Assembly: GCA_030642005.1 (NCBI GenBank)
Contig: DAOWOP010000003.1
Span: 1-36,813, forward strand
Reading direction: 5' to 3'
DNA length: 36,813 nt
Source of the DNA: Planctomycetales bacterium
GTDB taxonomy: Bacteria; Planctomycetota; Phycisphaerae; SM23-33
Positions 1 through 11,650 of the stretch are shown here, piece by piece. Position numbers and translations under genes: made by a program. The notes below the pieces were generated by a model that was given only the letters and a program-made list of their open reading frames with translations, searched no databases and was not told the origin of the DNA. Numbering within the stretch: position 1 is the stretch's first letter; every line of letters begins with the position of its first letter.

Positions 1-377
1 CACCTTGAGGGCAACAACTGACCAGATGTACCAGCGATGATGACTACCGGATCGACAGTCCGATCCGAGGATGAAATCGACGAAAGCCCATAATCCGATT
101 CCGGATCGTTGCGACCTCCGGGTTATGAGCAAAAACATCTCGTCGCCCGAAATCCCACTAAAATCATAAGTTACTGATGTGACATATTATTAGGCTCTCG
201 GCGCTCATGCGTCCATCGCCACAGTCAGACTGAATCAGAGTGGGTTATGTTGTCATCTGCGTTCTTCATTGCTGTAGATGTCTCCGAGTCCCGGCCAGGC
301 GGATCAGACGACAGGCCGTCCCATGATACCGAAAGAGGACTTGCTTCGCGGTGGGTAAGACAGTAGAGTGCAATTCC

Positions 378-2108
378 ATGAGTAAAGCTATGGACTTACT
401 GCGATCCGTGAAGGACCAGACCGACGAAACAGAATTCTACACACCACTTCCCGACGGATACAAACTGGGGGCCACCAGATATGTCGCTGTCTTCGGCACG
501 GTCATGAGCGGACTGGGTAAGGGGATATTCTCTTCTTCCCTTGCCAAGCTGCTAAAAGACAAGGGGCTGCGCGTCTCCCCGATTAAACTGGAAGGGTATC
601 TCAATATCGATTCCGGAACGCTCAACCCCTTCCGCCATGGAGAAGTTTTCGTCCTGGACGACGGGACAGAAACCGACATGGACCTGGGAACCTATGAGCG
701 GATGCTCGACCAGAACCTGACCGGCTACAACTTCACCACCAGCGGGCAGATTTTCTCGGCGGTGCTTGAGAAAGAGCGGGCGGGCGGCTACCTCGGCCGG
801 GACGTACAGATGATCCCTCACGTTACGGGCGAGGTGAAGTACCGCCTTCGCAACCTCGCCGTGCAGTCCTCGGCCGACGTCGTCTTCATCGAGGTCGGCG
901 GCACGGTCGGCGACATCGAGAACGCCTTCTACATCGAGGCGCTCCGCGAGCTGAGCTACGAAGAGGGCGATGGGTCGGTGATGTTCGTGGCGCTGACGTA
1001 TGTGCTAAGCCCGCCCTCGCTTGGCGAGCAGAAGTCCAAGGCCGCCCAACTCGGTATTAAGCGGCTAATGGAGTTTGGCATCCACCCGCATATCATCGCC
1101 TGCCGCTGCGAGAATCCCGTTACCGACAAGGTCCGCCAGAAAATTTCCGTCTATACCAGTGTGCCCATGCGGCGGGTCTTTTCCATGCACGACCTGGCGA
1201 GCATATACCTGCTTCCGCAGCAGATGCGCGAGGCCGGGCTTGACAGCGAGGTCGTCCAACTACTGAACTTCGGCGGGAAGGTCAACTCCGCCGCGGACGC
1301 CCGCGCCGCGGTTGGGTGGGAACGTTTCACCTCGAAAATCGGCAAACATGCCAACGGCATTACCATCGGGATTACCGGGAAGTACACGTCGCTGCGTGAT
1401 AGTTACGCCAGCATACTCAAGGCCCTGGAGCACGCCGGCGTGGCCTGCGACGCGAAGGTCGAGGTCAAGTGGATCGACACCACGGATATCACGTCCGATT
1501 CCGTTACCGAGGTGCTTTGCGGCGTTGACGGGGTTATCGTCCCCGGCGGGTTCGGCGTTCGCGGCACGGCCGGGAAGATCGAATGTATCCGATACGCCCG
1601 CGAAAACAAAATGCCCTACCTCGGCATCTGCCTGGGCTTCCAGATGGCCGTGATCGAGTATGCCCGAAATGTCTGCGGGCTGGACGAGGCCGACAGCACC
1701 GAGATCAACCCCGACTGCAAAACGCCCGTCATCAGTATCCTTCCCGAACAGAAGAAGATCGAAGGCCTGGGTGGAAACATGCGCCTCGGCGGACAGGATA
1801 TAGAGATTGAACCCGATACCATTGCGGCAAAGATGTTCGGGGCAACCAAGACAATCCGCCAGCGTTTTCGACATCGTTTCGAGGTCGATCCGGGGTATGT
1901 TGAAACGCTTGAGCAGGCGGGGCTGGTCTTTTCCGGGAATCATCCGGTACACCCGATAATGCAAATTCTGGAGTTGCCGCGAGGCGTTCATCCGTATTTT
2001 ATCGCAGCACAGTTTCACCCGGAACTGACAAGTCGGCCGCTCAATCCCCAGCCGATGTTCGTCGGCCTGGTCAAGGCTGCTTTGGAGAGACATGCCGCGC
2101 AGGAATGA
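378..2108 (+). CDS. pyrG: CTP synthase (ORF open from GTG 351; ATG at 378 is an alternative start)
   Basis: SGLGKGI P-loop, [35 protein letters not shown]-terminal class I glutaminase motifs GICLGFQ and [10 protein letters not shown]. Confidence 0.95.
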   Translation: MSKAMDLLRSVKDQTDETEFYTPLPDGYKLGATRYVAVFGTVMSGLGKGIFSSSLAKLLKDKGLRVSPIKLEGYLNIDSGTLNPFRHGEVFVLDDGTETDMDLGTYERMLDQNLTGYNFTTSGQIFSAVLEKERAGGYLGRDVQMIPHVTGEVKYRLRNLAVQSSADVVFIEVGGTVGDIENAFYIEALRELSYEEGDGSVMFVALTYVLSPPSLGEQKSKAAQLGIKRLMEFGIHPHIIACRCENPVTDKVRQKISVYTSVPMRRVFSMHDLASIYLLPQQMREAGLDSEVVQLLNFGGKVNSAADARAAVGWERFTSKIGKHANGITIGITGKYTSLRDSYASILKALEHAGVACDAKVEVKWIDTTDITSDSVTEVLCGVDGVIVPGGFGVRGTAGKIECIRYARENKMPYLGICLGFQMAVIEYARNVCGLDEADSTEINPDCKTPVISILPEQKKIEGLGGNMRLGGQDIEIEPDTIAAKMFGATKTIRQRFRHRFEVDPGYVETLEQAGLVFSGNHPVHPIMQILELPRGVHPYFIAAQFHPELTSRPLNPQPMFVGLVKAALERHAAQE

Positions 2109-5100
2109 TATTCGCACGATTCTGATTATCGGCTCAGGCCCTATCGTCATAGGTCAGGGCTGCGAGTTTGACTATTCCGGAACGCAGGCGTGCAAGGCCC
2201 TGCGTGATGAGGGTTATCGCATCGTTCTGGTCAACTCCAACCCGGCCACGATTATGACCGACCCGGAATTTGCCGACCGCACCTACATTGAGCCAATTAC
2301 TCCCGAAGCCGTCGCGAAGATCATAGAGGCTGAGTCCAAAGGCCCGTATCCCATCGACGCGCTGCTCCCGACGCTGGGCGGACAGACCGGCCTGAACACA
2401 TCTGTCGCCGTGGCGGATTCCGGCATACTGGAGAAGTTCGGCGTAGAGATGATCGGCGCCACCCGCGAGGTCATCAACCGCGCCGAGGACCGTACCGAGT
2501 TCAAAAACGTCTGCCTGTCGATCGGCCTGGACGTACCGCGCAGCGGTGTCGCCCACTGCATGGACGAGGCACAGGCGATACTGAAAGACGTTCACCTGCC
2601 CTGCTGCATTCGCCCGGCGTACACGCTCGGCGGGACCGGCGGCGGGTTCGCGTTCAACATAGAAGAGTTTGAAAAAATCGTCGCACGCGGGCTTGATTAT
2701 TCGCCCGTTACCGAGATTCTCATCGAGGAGTCCGTGCTGGGTTGGAAAGAATACGAGCTTGAGGTGATGCGCGACAAGGCCGATAATGTCGTGATCGTCT
2801 GTACCATCGAGAACTTCGATCCGATGGGTGTCCACACGGGCGATTCGATAACCGTCGCTCCGGCCCAGACACTGACCGACAAAGAATACCAGCTCATGCG
2901 GGACGCGTCGCTGGCCATCATCCGCGCCATTGGTGTCGAGACCGGAGGGAGCAACATACAGTTCGCGGTAAATCCCGAAACAGGGCGGATGATCGTCGTG
3001 GAGATGAACCCTCGCGTATCTCGAAGTTCGGCGCTTGCGTCCAAAGCGACCGGCTTCCCCATCGCCAAAATCGCGGCGAAACTTGCGGTGGGATATACGC
3101 TTGACGAAATCTCCAACGACATCACGCGCCAGACGCCTGCGTGCTTCGAACCGGCCATTGATTACTGCGTGGTCAAAATCCCACGATGGACCTTCGAAAA
3201 ATTCCCCGAAGCCGACGAAACGCTTACCACCCAGATGAAGTCTGTAGGCGAAGCGATGAGCATCGGCCGGACGTTCAAAGAGGCCCTCCAGAAGGGTATC
3301 CGCTCGATGGAGGTCAAGCGGTACGGTCTCGGCTTGGACGGCAACGATAAGTGGCTGAACACAAGAAATCTTCGAGGTCCAAGGTCCGAGATCCGAGGGG
3401 CAGCGGTGGAACTGGACGTCGAATGGCCGATTGAAGAAGCCAAGCTGCGACGGAAGCTGAGCATCCCCTGCCAGGGGCGGATGTATTACGTGCGTTACGC
3501 CTTCAAGATGGGCTGGTCGGTCGATCAGGTTTTCGAGATGACGAACATCGACCGCTGGTTTCTCGCGCAGATAAGGCAACTGGTGGATTTCGAGGCTCGG
3601 TTGGAGGAGGCTGGGTCGCTTAAAAAAGTCTCCGAGCAACTGCTACGCCAGGCAAAGCAATGGGGATATTCCGACATTCAACTGGCGACAATATGGAATG
3701 CCACGCCCGAGCGTATCCGTGCATATCGTACTGAGCTCGGTATCACCCCCGTCTACAAGCTTGTCGATACGTGTGCCGCCGAGTTCGAAGCCTATACGCC
3801 ATACTATTACTCAACATACGAAACGCCAATCGCCCGAATCTCAGTAGGAGATTCTGGAAATCCGAAATCCGAAATTCAAAATCCAAAATCATTCGTCGAT
3901 GACGAGGTTCGCATCAGCGATAAAAAGAAAATCGTTATTCTCGGCGGCGGGCCGAACCGGATCGGGCAGGGCATAGAATTCGATTACTGCTGCGTTCACG
4001 CCGCCTTTGCCGCCAAAGAACTCGGATACGAAGCGGTAATGGTGAACTCCAACCCCGAGACCGTCTCGACCGACTACGACACGTCCGACATGCTGTTCTT
4101 CGAGCCGCTGACGCTCGAGGACGTCCTGAATATCTGCGAGAAGCTCAACGGCGAAAAACCGCTTGGCGAGTCCGGCGGGCTGCTCCACGGGGTAATCGTG
4201 CACTTCGGCGGTCAGACGCCCCTGAACCTGGCGCGCGAGCTGGAAGAAGCCGGTGTACCAATCATCGGAACCAGCCCGGAATCTATCGACCTGGCTGAGG
4301 ACCGCAAGCAGTTCTCGCAAATCCTGGACGAACTGGAACTCAAGTCGCCGACGAGCGGTACAGCCTTCACGGTCGCACAGGCCCGCGAAATTGCCGAGAG
4401 TATCGGCTATCCGGTGCTCGTGCGACCGAGCTACGTCCTGGGCGGCAGAGCGATGGAAATCGTCTCCGATCAGGAGCAGATCGACGTTTACATGAGCAAG
4501 GCTGTCAACGCCTCCACCGTCGGGCGCGACCATCCGATACTGATAGACAAGTTCCTCGACAGCGCCATCGAAGTGGACGTGGACTGCATTGCGGACTTCG
4601 GGACCAAGCCGGACGGAAAGACCGACGAGGCGCCGCGCGCGGTCGTCTGCGGCGTGATGGAGCACATCGAGCAGGCCGGCATCCACAGCGGCGATTCAGC
4701 CTGCGCGCTGCCGCCGTATTCGTTGACACCGACGGTAATCGAGGAAATCGAGCGCCAGGCGAAGCTGCTGGCCCGTCGGCTGGCTGTGCGCGGGCTGATG
4801 AACATCCAGTTTGCCGTCAAAGATTCGCAGGTCTACATTATCGAGGTCAACCCGCGTGCCTCGCGTACCGTTCCGTTCGTCTCCAAGGCGACCGGCGTGC
4901 CCTGGGCGAAGCTGGCTGCGAAGGTAATGGCCGGTATGTCGCTCGACGAACTCGGTGTAACCGCACCGCCGCGCCCCGCACATACCTCCGTCAAGGAAAG
5001 CGTCTTTCCGTTCACCAAATTCCCCGGCGTGGACGTGATACTAGGCCCGGAGATGCGCAGCACGGGCGAGGTGATGGGCGTGGACATGAGTTTCGGATTT

Positions 5101-5577
5101 TCATTTGCCAAGTCGCAGATTGCCGCCGGCGTAGCCCTGCCCGTATCGGGGACGATCTTCCTGTCGGTCTGCGACGCCGACAAACCCGCCGTCGTTTCTC
5201 TTGCCCAGCAGTTGGCGGCGATGGGCTTCGAGCTTCTGGCGACTGGCGGGACCTGCGATACGCTGAGGTTGGCTGGCGTGCGTGTCCGAAAGCTGCAAAA
5301 ACTCAAGGAAGGCCGACCGAACGTCGCCGACCTGATCGTCAATGGCGAGGTGGACCTGTTGATCAACACGCCCACCAGTCATGGCCCAACGACCGACGAG
5401 GGCAAGATCAGGGCGATAGCGACACTACGCAGGGTTCCGCTGATTACCACAATGACAGCTGCCCGCGCCGCTGCTGAAGCCATCGCAGCCCTCCGTGCAG
5501 CCGGCACTCCGGACGGATCAAAATCCACCGACACATGGACAGTCCGCCCGCTCCAGGATTATTTACGGAAGGGTTAG
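2092..5577 (+). CDS. carB: carbamoyl-phosphate synthase large subunit
   Basis: Two ATP-grasp halves, [60 protein letters not shown]; overlaps pyrG by 17 nt. Confidence 0.97.
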   Translation: MPRRNDIRTILIIGSGPIVIGQGCEFDYSGTQACKALRDEGYRIVLVNSNPATIMTDPEFADRTYIEPITPEAVAKIIEAESKGPYPIDALLPTLGGQTGLNTSVAVADSGILEKFGVEMIGATREVINRAEDRTEFKNVCLSIGLDVPRSGVAHCMDEAQAILKDVHLPCCIRPAYTLGGTGGGFAFNIEEFEKIVARGLDYSPVTEILIEESVLGWKEYELEVMRDKADNVVIVCTIENFDPMGVHTGDSITVAPAQTLTDKEYQLMRDASLAIIRAIGVETGGSNIQFAVNPETGRMIVVEMNPRVSRSSALASKATGFPIAKIAAKLAVGYTLDEISNDITRQTPACFEPAIDYCVVKIPRWTFEKFPEADETLTTQMKSVGEAMSIGRTFKEALQKGIRSMEVKRYGLGLDGNDKWLNTRNLRGPRSEIRGAAVELDVEWPIEEAKLRRKLSIPCQGRMYYVRYAFKMGWSVDQVFEMTNIDRWFLAQIRQLVDFEARLEEAGSLKKVSEQLLRQAKQWGYSDIQLATIWNATPERIRAYRTELGITPVYKLVDTCAAEFEAYTPYYYSTYETPIARISVGDSGNPKSEIQNPKSFVDDEVRISDKKKIVILGGGPNRIGQGIEFDYCCVHAAFAAKELGYEAVMVNSNPETVSTDYDTSDMLFFEPLTLEDVLNICEKLNGEKPLGESGGLLHGVIVHFGGQTPLNLARELEEAGVPIIGTSPESIDLAEDRKQFSQILDELELKSPTSGTAFTVAQAREIAESIGYPVLVRPSYVLGGRAMEIVSDQEQIDVYMSKAVNASTVGRDHPILIDKFLDSAIEVDVDCIADFGTKPDGKTDEAPRAVVCGVMEHIEQAGIHSGDSACALPPYSLTPTVIEEIERQAKLLARRLAVRGLMNIQFAVKDSQVYIIEVNPRASRTVPFVSKATGVPWAKLAAKVMAGMSLDELGVTAPPRPAHTSVKESVFPFTKFPGVDVILGPEMRSTGEVMGVDMSFGFSFAKSQIAAGVALPVSGTIFLSVCDADKPAVVSLAQQLAAMGFELLATGGTCDTLRLAGVRVRKLQKLKEGRPNVADLIVNGEVDLLINTPTSHGPTTDEGKIRAIATLRRVPLITTMTAARAAAEAIAALRAAGTPDGSKSTDTWTVRPLQDYLRKG
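3374..3400 (+). repeat. Heptamer-period degenerate repeat inside carB (gaggtcc aaggtcc gagatcc gagggg)
   Basis: Period-7 units read directly; encodes RGPRSEIRG, with no counterpart in recalled E. coli CarB. Confidence 0.7.
3857..3891 (+). repeat. Heptamer-period degenerate repeat inside carB (gaaatcc gaaatcc gaaattc aaaatcc aaaatca)
   Basis: Five consecutive 7-nt units; encodes [11 protein letters not shown] between the two synthetase halves. Confidence 0.85.
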
Positions 5578-6803
5578 CGGATGCCGTGGCCGTTGAGTTT
5601 GCAGCCGCGTTTAACCGCCCCGGCCAGTCGCTGCTGTGCGGCGTGCATCTGCTCGGCTGTGGGGGCGATGCCGGTTTCCATCATGTCGCGGAAACAATCA
5701 AACAGATACGTCGCGTCGTGCGGGCCGGGTGAGGCTTCGGGGTGATACTGGACGCTGAAAAGGCATTTGTCCGAATGTGAAAAACCCTCGACGGTATTGT
5801 CGTTGAGATTGACGTGTGAAATTATCGCGCCCGTAGGCTGCAGGGATTCGGCGTCCACCGCGAAGCCGTGGTTCTGAGAGGTAATCTCGACTTTTCCGGT
5901 GGCTTGGTTTCGCACCGGCTGATTCGCACCGCGATGTCCGAACTTCAGCTTGTACGTCTTTGCGCCCAGGGCAAGGGCGAGCATCTGATGGCCCAGGCAG
6001 ATGCCGAAAATCGGGACTTTACCGATCAGCCCACCCAGCGTCTCGACGGTGTACGTCACAGCCTCCGGGTCGCCGGGGCCGTTCGAGACGAATACACCGT
6101 CGGGTTTGCGTTCGAGGATTTCATCGGAGCGGGCCGAGGCCGGCACGGCTGTAACGTTGCATCCGCACTCGACCAGGTTGCGAAAGATGTTCATCTTTGC
6201 CCCGCAGTCGATAGCCACCACATTGTAGGTCTTGCCGCCGCATCTGCGCGAGGCCTGCGAGAACCCGCTGTTGTATCCCTCAACCCACTCGTAGGCGTCC
6301 GAGGGTGTAACAAGCCTGACCAGGTCCTGCCCGATCATGGACGGAATCGCCGCTGCTTGCCGGACCAGCTCCACGTCGTCGAGAATCTCCGTACTCACTA
6401 CCCCGTTCATCGCCCCGGCGGTACGGATGTGCCGCGTCAGGGCGCGCGTATCAACGCCGGTAATGCCCATGACCCCGGCAGATGCGAGATATTCCGCCAG
6501 CGACTGCTCGGAGCGGAAGTTGCTCACGACCGGCGAAAGTTCCCTGATGACAAACCCGCGAAGGTGGACCTTCCGGCTGTACGATTCGATGTCCTCGCTG
6601 TTCACGCCATAGTTGCCGATCAACGGATAGGTCATCGTTACTATCTGCCCGGCGTAAGATGGGTCGGTAAGCACCTCCTGGTATCCGGACATGGAAGTGT
6701 TAAAGACCACCTCGCCGGCGGCGGTTCCGATGTGGCCGAAAGACGCGCCGGTCAATACAAAGCCGTCTTCAAGGGCCAGTTTACAGGGTTTTACCTGGGG
6801 CAT
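5574..6803 (-). CDS. carA: carbamoyl-phosphate synthase small subunit
   Basis: [48 protein letters not shown]; start chosen at [14 protein letters not shown] with upstream AAGAGGAA (ORF extends to 6830). Confidence 0.95.
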   Translation of the reverse strand: MPQVKPCKLALEDGFVLTGASFGHIGTAAGEVVFNTSMSGYQEVLTDPSYAGQIVTMTYPLIGNYGVNSEDIESYSRKVHLRGFVIRELSPVVSNFRSEQSLAEYLASAGVMGITGVDTRALTRHIRTAGAMNGVVSTEILDDVELVRQAAAIPSMIGQDLVRLVTPSDAYEWVEGYNSGFSQASRRCGGKTYNVVAIDCGAKMNIFRNLVECGCNVTAVPASARSDEILERKPDGVFVSNGPGDPEAVTYTVETLGGLIGKVPIFGICLGHQMLALALGAKTYKLKFGHRGANQPVRNQATGKVEITSQNHGFAVDAESLQPTGAIISHVNLNDNTVEGFSHSDKCLFSVQYHPEASPGPHDATYLFDCFRDMMETGIAPTAEQMHAAQQRLAGAVKRGCKLNGHGIR

Positions 6804-6999
6804 TTGTATTCCTCTTACGTATCCAAACAACCTGCCGCGAATTTGCAGATTATATCAGCGTTTCGTGCCGAACCCAATGAGTTTCCACGTAAAATACGTG
6901 GGACAGGGTACTAGCCGCGAGTGGGAACGAGCGGATATCTCCATTCCCTGACCGATACATTTCAACCCCCGTCCCTCACTGGTCGATAGGATACATACC

Positions 7000-8847
7000 A
7001 TGTGTGGAATAGTAGGATACGTCGGACGCAAGAGCGCGAAACCGGTTCTGATTGAGGGGCTCAAGAGACTCGAATATCGCGGATACGATTCTGCCGGTGT
7101 TGCCATCATCCGCGACGGCCATCTGCACCTATGCAAGTCGGCTGGTCGAATCGCAGGCCTGGAAGATCGTCTCAATGACCAGCCAGAACTTGCCGCCGGC
7201 ATGGTCGGGATCGCCCATACCCGATGGGCTACGCACGGCGCGCCAACCGAGGAAAACTCGCACCCGCACACCGACTGCACCGGAAGAATCGCCATCGTCC
7301 ACAATGGTATCATCGAAAATTATGCCGCTCTCAAGCAGGTGCTCGAAGAAAAAGGCCACGCTTTCAGGTCCGAGACGGATTCGGAAGTCCTTGCCCACCT
7401 GATAAGCGAGTTCTACCGCAACGACGACAACGGCGGCGACTTGCCCCGTGCCGTTCAGCAGGCGCTGAACGAGGTGGCGGGAACCTATGGTCTGGCGGTG
7501 GTCTGTGCCGACGAGCCGGGAATGATCGTAGCGGCTCGGAAAGGTTCGCCCCTGATAGTCGGCGTCGGAGCAGACGAGTACATCGTCGCATCAGACGCCT
7601 CAGCCATCGTCGAGCACACAGTCAACGTCATCTATCTGAACGACAACGAAATGGTCGTGATAGACGAAGTCGGGCTGCGAACGCTGACCATCGACAATGT
7701 GCCGGTCTCCAAGCAGGTCCAGCAGATAGAGTGGTCGCTGGAGCAGATCGCACTGGGCGAGTTCGAGCATTTCATGCTCAAGGAGATATTCGAGCAGCCC
7801 GAATCCCTTCGGAACAGTTGTCGAGGCCGATTGAACATGCGCGAAGGACGCATCCAATTGGGCGGAATCGAGCACCTTGCGCGCGAATTGGTCAAGACAA
7901 AGCGAATTATTCTGACTGCCTGCGGAACGGCGTGGCATGCCGGGCTTATCGGGGAATACCTCTTCGAAGACCTGGCGCGGATACCGGCGGAGGTCGAATA
8001 CGCCAGCGAGTTCCGCTACCGCAACCCGATAATCGAGGACCGAACGGTAGTCATCGCCGTCAGCCAGTCCGGCGAGACAGCCGACACGCTGGCCGCCTTG
8101 CGAGAGGCCGAGCACAAAGGCGCGATGACGCTCGGCGTGGTCAATTCCGTAGGCTCGACCATCGCACGCGAGACCGACGCGGGGGTCTATCTCCACGCCG
8201 GACCTGAAATCGGCGTAGCCTCCACCAAGGCATTCACCGCGCAACTGACCGTCCTGACGCTGATTAGCCTGTACCTGGGCCGACGGCGATTTATGTCCGA
8301 ATCGACGCTGAAGCAATATATGGAAGAACTCGAAGCCATTCCCGACAAGATCGAGACGGTTCTCGCCCAGTCGGACGCGATAAAACAGGCTGTCGAAGCC
8401 TGCGTTGATCGCGATAACTGGCTGTTCCTCGGACGTGGATACAATTATCCCGTCGCGCTGGAAGGCGCGCTGAAACTCAAGGAAATCAGTTATATTCACG
8501 CCGAGGGACTACCCGCCGCAGAGATGAAGCACGGGCCTATCGCACTGATAACCGAAGGGATGCCCGTAGTTGTCGTAGCCCCTCGATGCGGGACTTATGA
8601 CAAGATTATCGGAAACATCGAGGAGGTTCGCGCCCGTGGCGGGATGGTCATCGCCGTCGCCACCGAAGGCGACGACCGCATCGCTCAATACGCCGAGCAC
8701 GTTTTCTACATCCCCGATTGCCCCCCGGCGCTCCAGCCTCTGCTTACCGTCGTACCGCTGCAACTGCTCGCATATCACGCAGCCGTCGCCCGTGGCTGCA
8801 ACGTCGATAAGCCCCGAAACCTCGCAAAGTCAGTTACGGTTGAATGA
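7000..8847 (+). CDS. glmS: glutamine--fructose-6-phosphate aminotransferase (isomerizing)
   Basis: N-terminal MCGIVGYVGRK, SQSGETADTLAALREA, C-terminal DKPRNLAKSVTVE. Confidence 0.97.
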   Translation: MCGIVGYVGRKSAKPVLIEGLKRLEYRGYDSAGVAIIRDGHLHLCKSAGRIAGLEDRLNDQPELAAGMVGIAHTRWATHGAPTEENSHPHTDCTGRIAIVHNGIIENYAALKQVLEEKGHAFRSETDSEVLAHLISEFYRNDDNGGDLPRAVQQALNEVAGTYGLAVVCADEPGMIVAARKGSPLIVGVGADEYIVASDASAIVEHTVNVIYLNDNEMVVIDEVGLRTLTIDNVPVSKQVQQIEWSLEQIALGEFEHFMLKEIFEQPESLRNSCRGRLNMREGRIQLGGIEHLARELVKTKRIILTACGTAWHAGLIGEYLFEDLARIPAEVEYASEFRYRNPIIEDRTVVIAVSQSGETADTLAALREAEHKGAMTLGVVNSVGSTIARETDAGVYLHAGPEIGVASTKAFTAQLTVLTLISLYLGRRRFMSESTLKQYMEELEAIPDKIETVLAQSDAIKQAVEACVDRDNWLFLGRGYNYPVALEGALKLKEISYIHAEGLPAAEMKHGPIALITEGMPVVVVAPRCGTYDKIIGNIEEVRARGGMVIAVATEGDDRIAQYAEHVFYIPDCPPALQPLLTVVPLQLLAYHAAVARGCNVDKPRNLAKSVTVE

Positions 8848-8853
8848 TTTCGG

Positions 8854-10266
8854 TCAACTGTCGTAATACATATGGAACTCGTGCGGATGTGGCCGCAGTG
8901 CCATCTCCTGGAGTTCCTCCTCTCTTTTCCACGTAATCCAGCCTTGAACCAGATCGTCTGTGAAGACGCCGCCTTCGGTGAGGAACTTGTGATCGGCTTC
9001 GAGCGCGTCAATGGCTTCTTCCAGCGATTTGGGAGTGTGGCGATGCTTCGCCAGTTCGTCGGCTTTCATCTCGTAGATATCCACGTCGAGCGGTTTGCCC
9101 GGATCGATCTTGTTTTTAGCGCCGTCGATAGCGGCCATCAGCATTGCCGTCCACGCCAGATACCCGTTGGCGGTCGGATCGGGGCAGCGGAACTCCATTC
9201 GTTTAGCCTTTGGATTTTGCGAGTACATGGGAATGCGGATACCCGCCGAACGGTTTCTCGCCGACATCACAAGATTGACTGGCGCTTCAAAGCCAGGCAC
9301 CAGGCGGCGATAACTGTTGGTCGTCGGGGCTGCAAACGCCAGCAGCGCAGGCGCGTGGGCCAGGACGCCGCCGATGCAATGCAGCGCCAGTTCACTTAAA
9401 CCCGCATAGCCTTCACCGGCGAACAGCGGCTGGCCGTCTTTCCACAGCGATAAGTGCGTGTGCATGCCGCTGCCGTTATCCTCAAAGATCGGCTTGGGCA
9501 TAAACGTTACCGTCTTGCCGTGGCGCTTGGCGACGTTCTTTACGATGTACTTGAACCACATGAACTGGTCGGCCATATCGACAAGCGGTGAGAACTGCAT
9601 ATCAATTTCGGACTGTCCCGCCGTGCCCACTTCGTGGTGATGCGCTTCGACGACGATGCCGATCTTCTCCATTTCGTCGCTCATCTCGCCGCGAAGGTCG
9701 TGGTAGGTGTCGGTCGGACTGACCGGGAAGTATCCGCCCTTGTAACTGGGTTTGTATCCGAGGTTAGGTTCTTCGAATCGGGCAGTGTTCCACGCGCCTT
9801 CGGCCGAGTCGATCTTGTAATATCCGGTGTGCTGGTTCTGCTCGTATCGCACCTCGTCGAAAATGAAGAATTCAGGCTCCGGGCCGATGTAGCAAGTGTC
9901 GGCTATACCGGTTTCCTTGAGGTATTCGGCCCCCTTGCGGGCTACGTGGCGAGGGTCCCGCGAGTACTCCTTCCCGGTAATCGGATCGACAATGTTGGCA
10001 ATTACGCTGACGGTCGGCTTTGCGAAGAATGGATCGATGCGTGCAGTGTCGGCTTCCGGTACGGCCAGCATGTCCGAGACATGGATTCCCTGCCAGCCAC
10101 GGATTGACGAACCATCGAAACCTACGCCATTCGTGAACGTCTCTTCATCCCATGTACCAGTCGGAAACGAGCAATGCTGCCACGCTCCCAGCAGGTCGGT
10201 GAACTTGAGGTCCACCATTTTGGCGTCGTGCTTTTTGGCGAATTCAAAGAACTCTTTGGGTGTCAT
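8854..10266 (-). CDS. glnA: type I glutamine synthetase
   Basis: VGFDGSSIRGWQ, EPEFFIFD, EAHHHEVGTAGQSEIDMQF, NGSGMHTHLSLWKDG, RNRSAGIRIP. Confidence 0.97.
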   Translation of the reverse strand: MTPKEFFEFAKKHDAKMVDLKFTDLLGAWQHCSFPTGTWDEETFTNGVGFDGSSIRGWQGIHVSDMLAVPEADTARIDPFFAKPTVSVIANIVDPITGKEYSRDPRHVARKGAEYLKETGIADTCYIGPEPEFFIFDEVRYEQNQHTGYYKIDSAEGAWNTARFEEPNLGYKPSYKGGYFPVSPTDTYHDLRGEMSDEMEKIGIVVEAHHHEVGTAGQSEIDMQFSPLVDMADQFMWFKYIVKNVAKRHGKTVTFMPKPIFEDNGSGMHTHLSLWKDGQPLFAGEGYAGLSELALHCIGGVLAHAPALLAFAAPTTNSYRRLVPGFEAPVNLVMSARNRSAGIRIPMYSQNPKAKRMEFRCPDPTANGYLAWTAMLMAAIDGAKNKIDPGKPLDVDIYEMKADELAKHRHTPKSLEEAIDALEADHKFLTEGGVFTDDLVQGWITWKREEELQEMALRPHPHEFHMYYDS

Positions 10267-10339
10267 TCCTGTTTTTCCTTTTTTTCTTCTGGTTTGTGAA
10301 AATTTTCGTTTCTTAATTTCCCGGTGTTATGAGTCGCCA

Positions 10340-11224
10340 TTACCGGGTGTAGCCGATGGTAACACCGCCCCAGAACTCGTCGTTGAGCGCCTCATCATAC
10401 ACAGCATCGCTGAATCGAAGGAAGCCCGTTAGCGTTAAGTTACCGTATTTATCGGGGATGCCGAGGGCCGAACTCATATCGTAGGAAATATCCAGACCAT
10501 ACTGCAGATTCGCCAGTTTGGTCGATTCGCTGAGCTGGCCGTGATCGATACCCATGACGAACGATGGCGTAAGCGTCATGTCCTTCAGGATCGGCGTGTC
10601 CTTGAATCCGCAATCGGCGAGTGCGAAATCGTGGCTGATGCCCCACTCTATCCAACTGCCGTGGAGATCATCAACGTCCATATAGTAGGCGACGTACGGG
10701 TTCAGGACGGACTCTTTCGTCCCGAAAAGGCCGCTGTCGTCAAAACCCAGCGAGATATACCATTCGTGCGTGAACCTCCCGTCGCCGGAGGCCTGGGGGA
10801 ACTGATACCCGATCCAGCCTAACTCGACGGTCGTGGCAATGGCCTCGACGTCGTAGCTCCAGCTCAGCGTGTAATCGACCTCCTGGAGATGTCCGTCGCT
10901 GGACGGGTCCATCGATTTCTGTCCGCCGAACCACTCAAACCAGATTGATCCTGAAAACGTACCGAAATTTCCGGTATCGTATGACGCACCGACCGTCATC
11001 TGATGATTGGGTTTCTCCCTGCCTTCACCGGCATATTCGCTGAGGTTCTGGCCACGCCAGACATAGTCGCTGACAAGTGTATAGTCGATGCTGAAGGTTA
11101 TCGGCAACGGTTCCCAGGAGGCAGATTCGGTCGCCGGCTCCTGGGCTTGTACGGGCGACATGGCGAATCCAACCAACAACAAACCGACAATCAGGCCTGC
11201 GGCGCTTCCATGCGATCTCTTCAT
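10340..11224 (-). CDS. Putative outer-membrane porin-like protein (TorF/Gcw_chp-like)
   Basis: Signal peptide (MKRSHGSAAGLIVGLLLVGFAMSPVQA), VSDYVWRGQNLS, alternating aromatic beta-strand-like segments. Confidence 0.6.
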   Translation of the reverse strand: MKRSHGSAAGLIVGLLLVGFAMSPVQAQEPATESASWEPLPITFSIDYTLVSDYVWRGQNLSEYAGEGREKPNHQMTVGASYDTGNFGTFSGSIWFEWFGGQKSMDPSSDGHLQEVDYTLSWSYDVEAIATTVELGWIGYQFPQASGDGRFTHEWYISLGFDDSGLFGTKESVLNPYVAYYMDVDDLHGSWIEWGISHDFALADCGFKDTPILKDMTLTPSFVMGIDHGQLSESTKLANLQYGLDISYDMSSALGIPDKYGNLTLTGFLRFSDAVYDEALNDEFWGGVTIGYTR

Positions 11225-11278
11225 TGTGTGTTTCCTTTCCTGTATGGCGTTCCGACGGAGTTCTGCATATTGTCTTAA

Positions 11279-11620
11279 TCAGCCGATGGCGTCTTGTCCT
11301 TCTTCGCCGGTGCGTATCCGTATACATCGTTCCAGCGGGAGTACGAAAATCTTTCCGTCGCCTATGTTGCCTGTACGCGCGCCCTTGATGATGGCGTCGA
11401 TAGTCGGCTGGACGAATTCATCGTTAACTGTGATCTCCAGGCGCATTTTCTTCAGCAAATTCACTTCGATATCAACGCCTCGGTAGGTTTCGTGGTATCC
11501 CTTCTGCTGACCGCATCCGAGGGCGTTGGTAACGGACATTTTGCACACCTCGGCGGCATAAAGGGCCTGCTTCACGTCGTTGATCTTCTCAGGCTGGATG
11601 TATGCGATAATCAACTTCAT
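11279..11620 (-). CDS. glnB: PII-family nitrogen regulatory protein
   Basis: [33 protein letters not shown]-loop, [22 protein letters not shown]. Confidence 0.93.
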   Translation of the reverse strand: MKLIIAYIQPEKINDVKQALYAAEVCKMSVTNALGCGQQKGYHETYRGVDIEVNLLKKMRLEITVNDEFVQPTIDAIIKGARTGNIGDGKIFVLPLERCIRIRTGEEGQDAIG

Positions 11621-11650
11621 AGTGGTTACTCCTGTTGACCCATTACGGGA

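Noticed and set aside
2134-3639. 501-aa ORF antisense to carB
   Set aside because: High-GC codon-structure shadow of a strongly conserved gene; no recognisable domain.
6885-6901. Perfect palindrome ccacgta-aaa-tacgtgg between carA and glmS
   Set aside because: Could be an operator but is short and single; no second copy found.
5868-6914. 348-aa plus-strand ORF
   Set aside because: Antisense to carA, low-complexity translation, no domain.
6960-6999. glmS ribozyme upstream of glmS
   Set aside because: No recognisable ribozyme structure; known mainly from Firmicutes.
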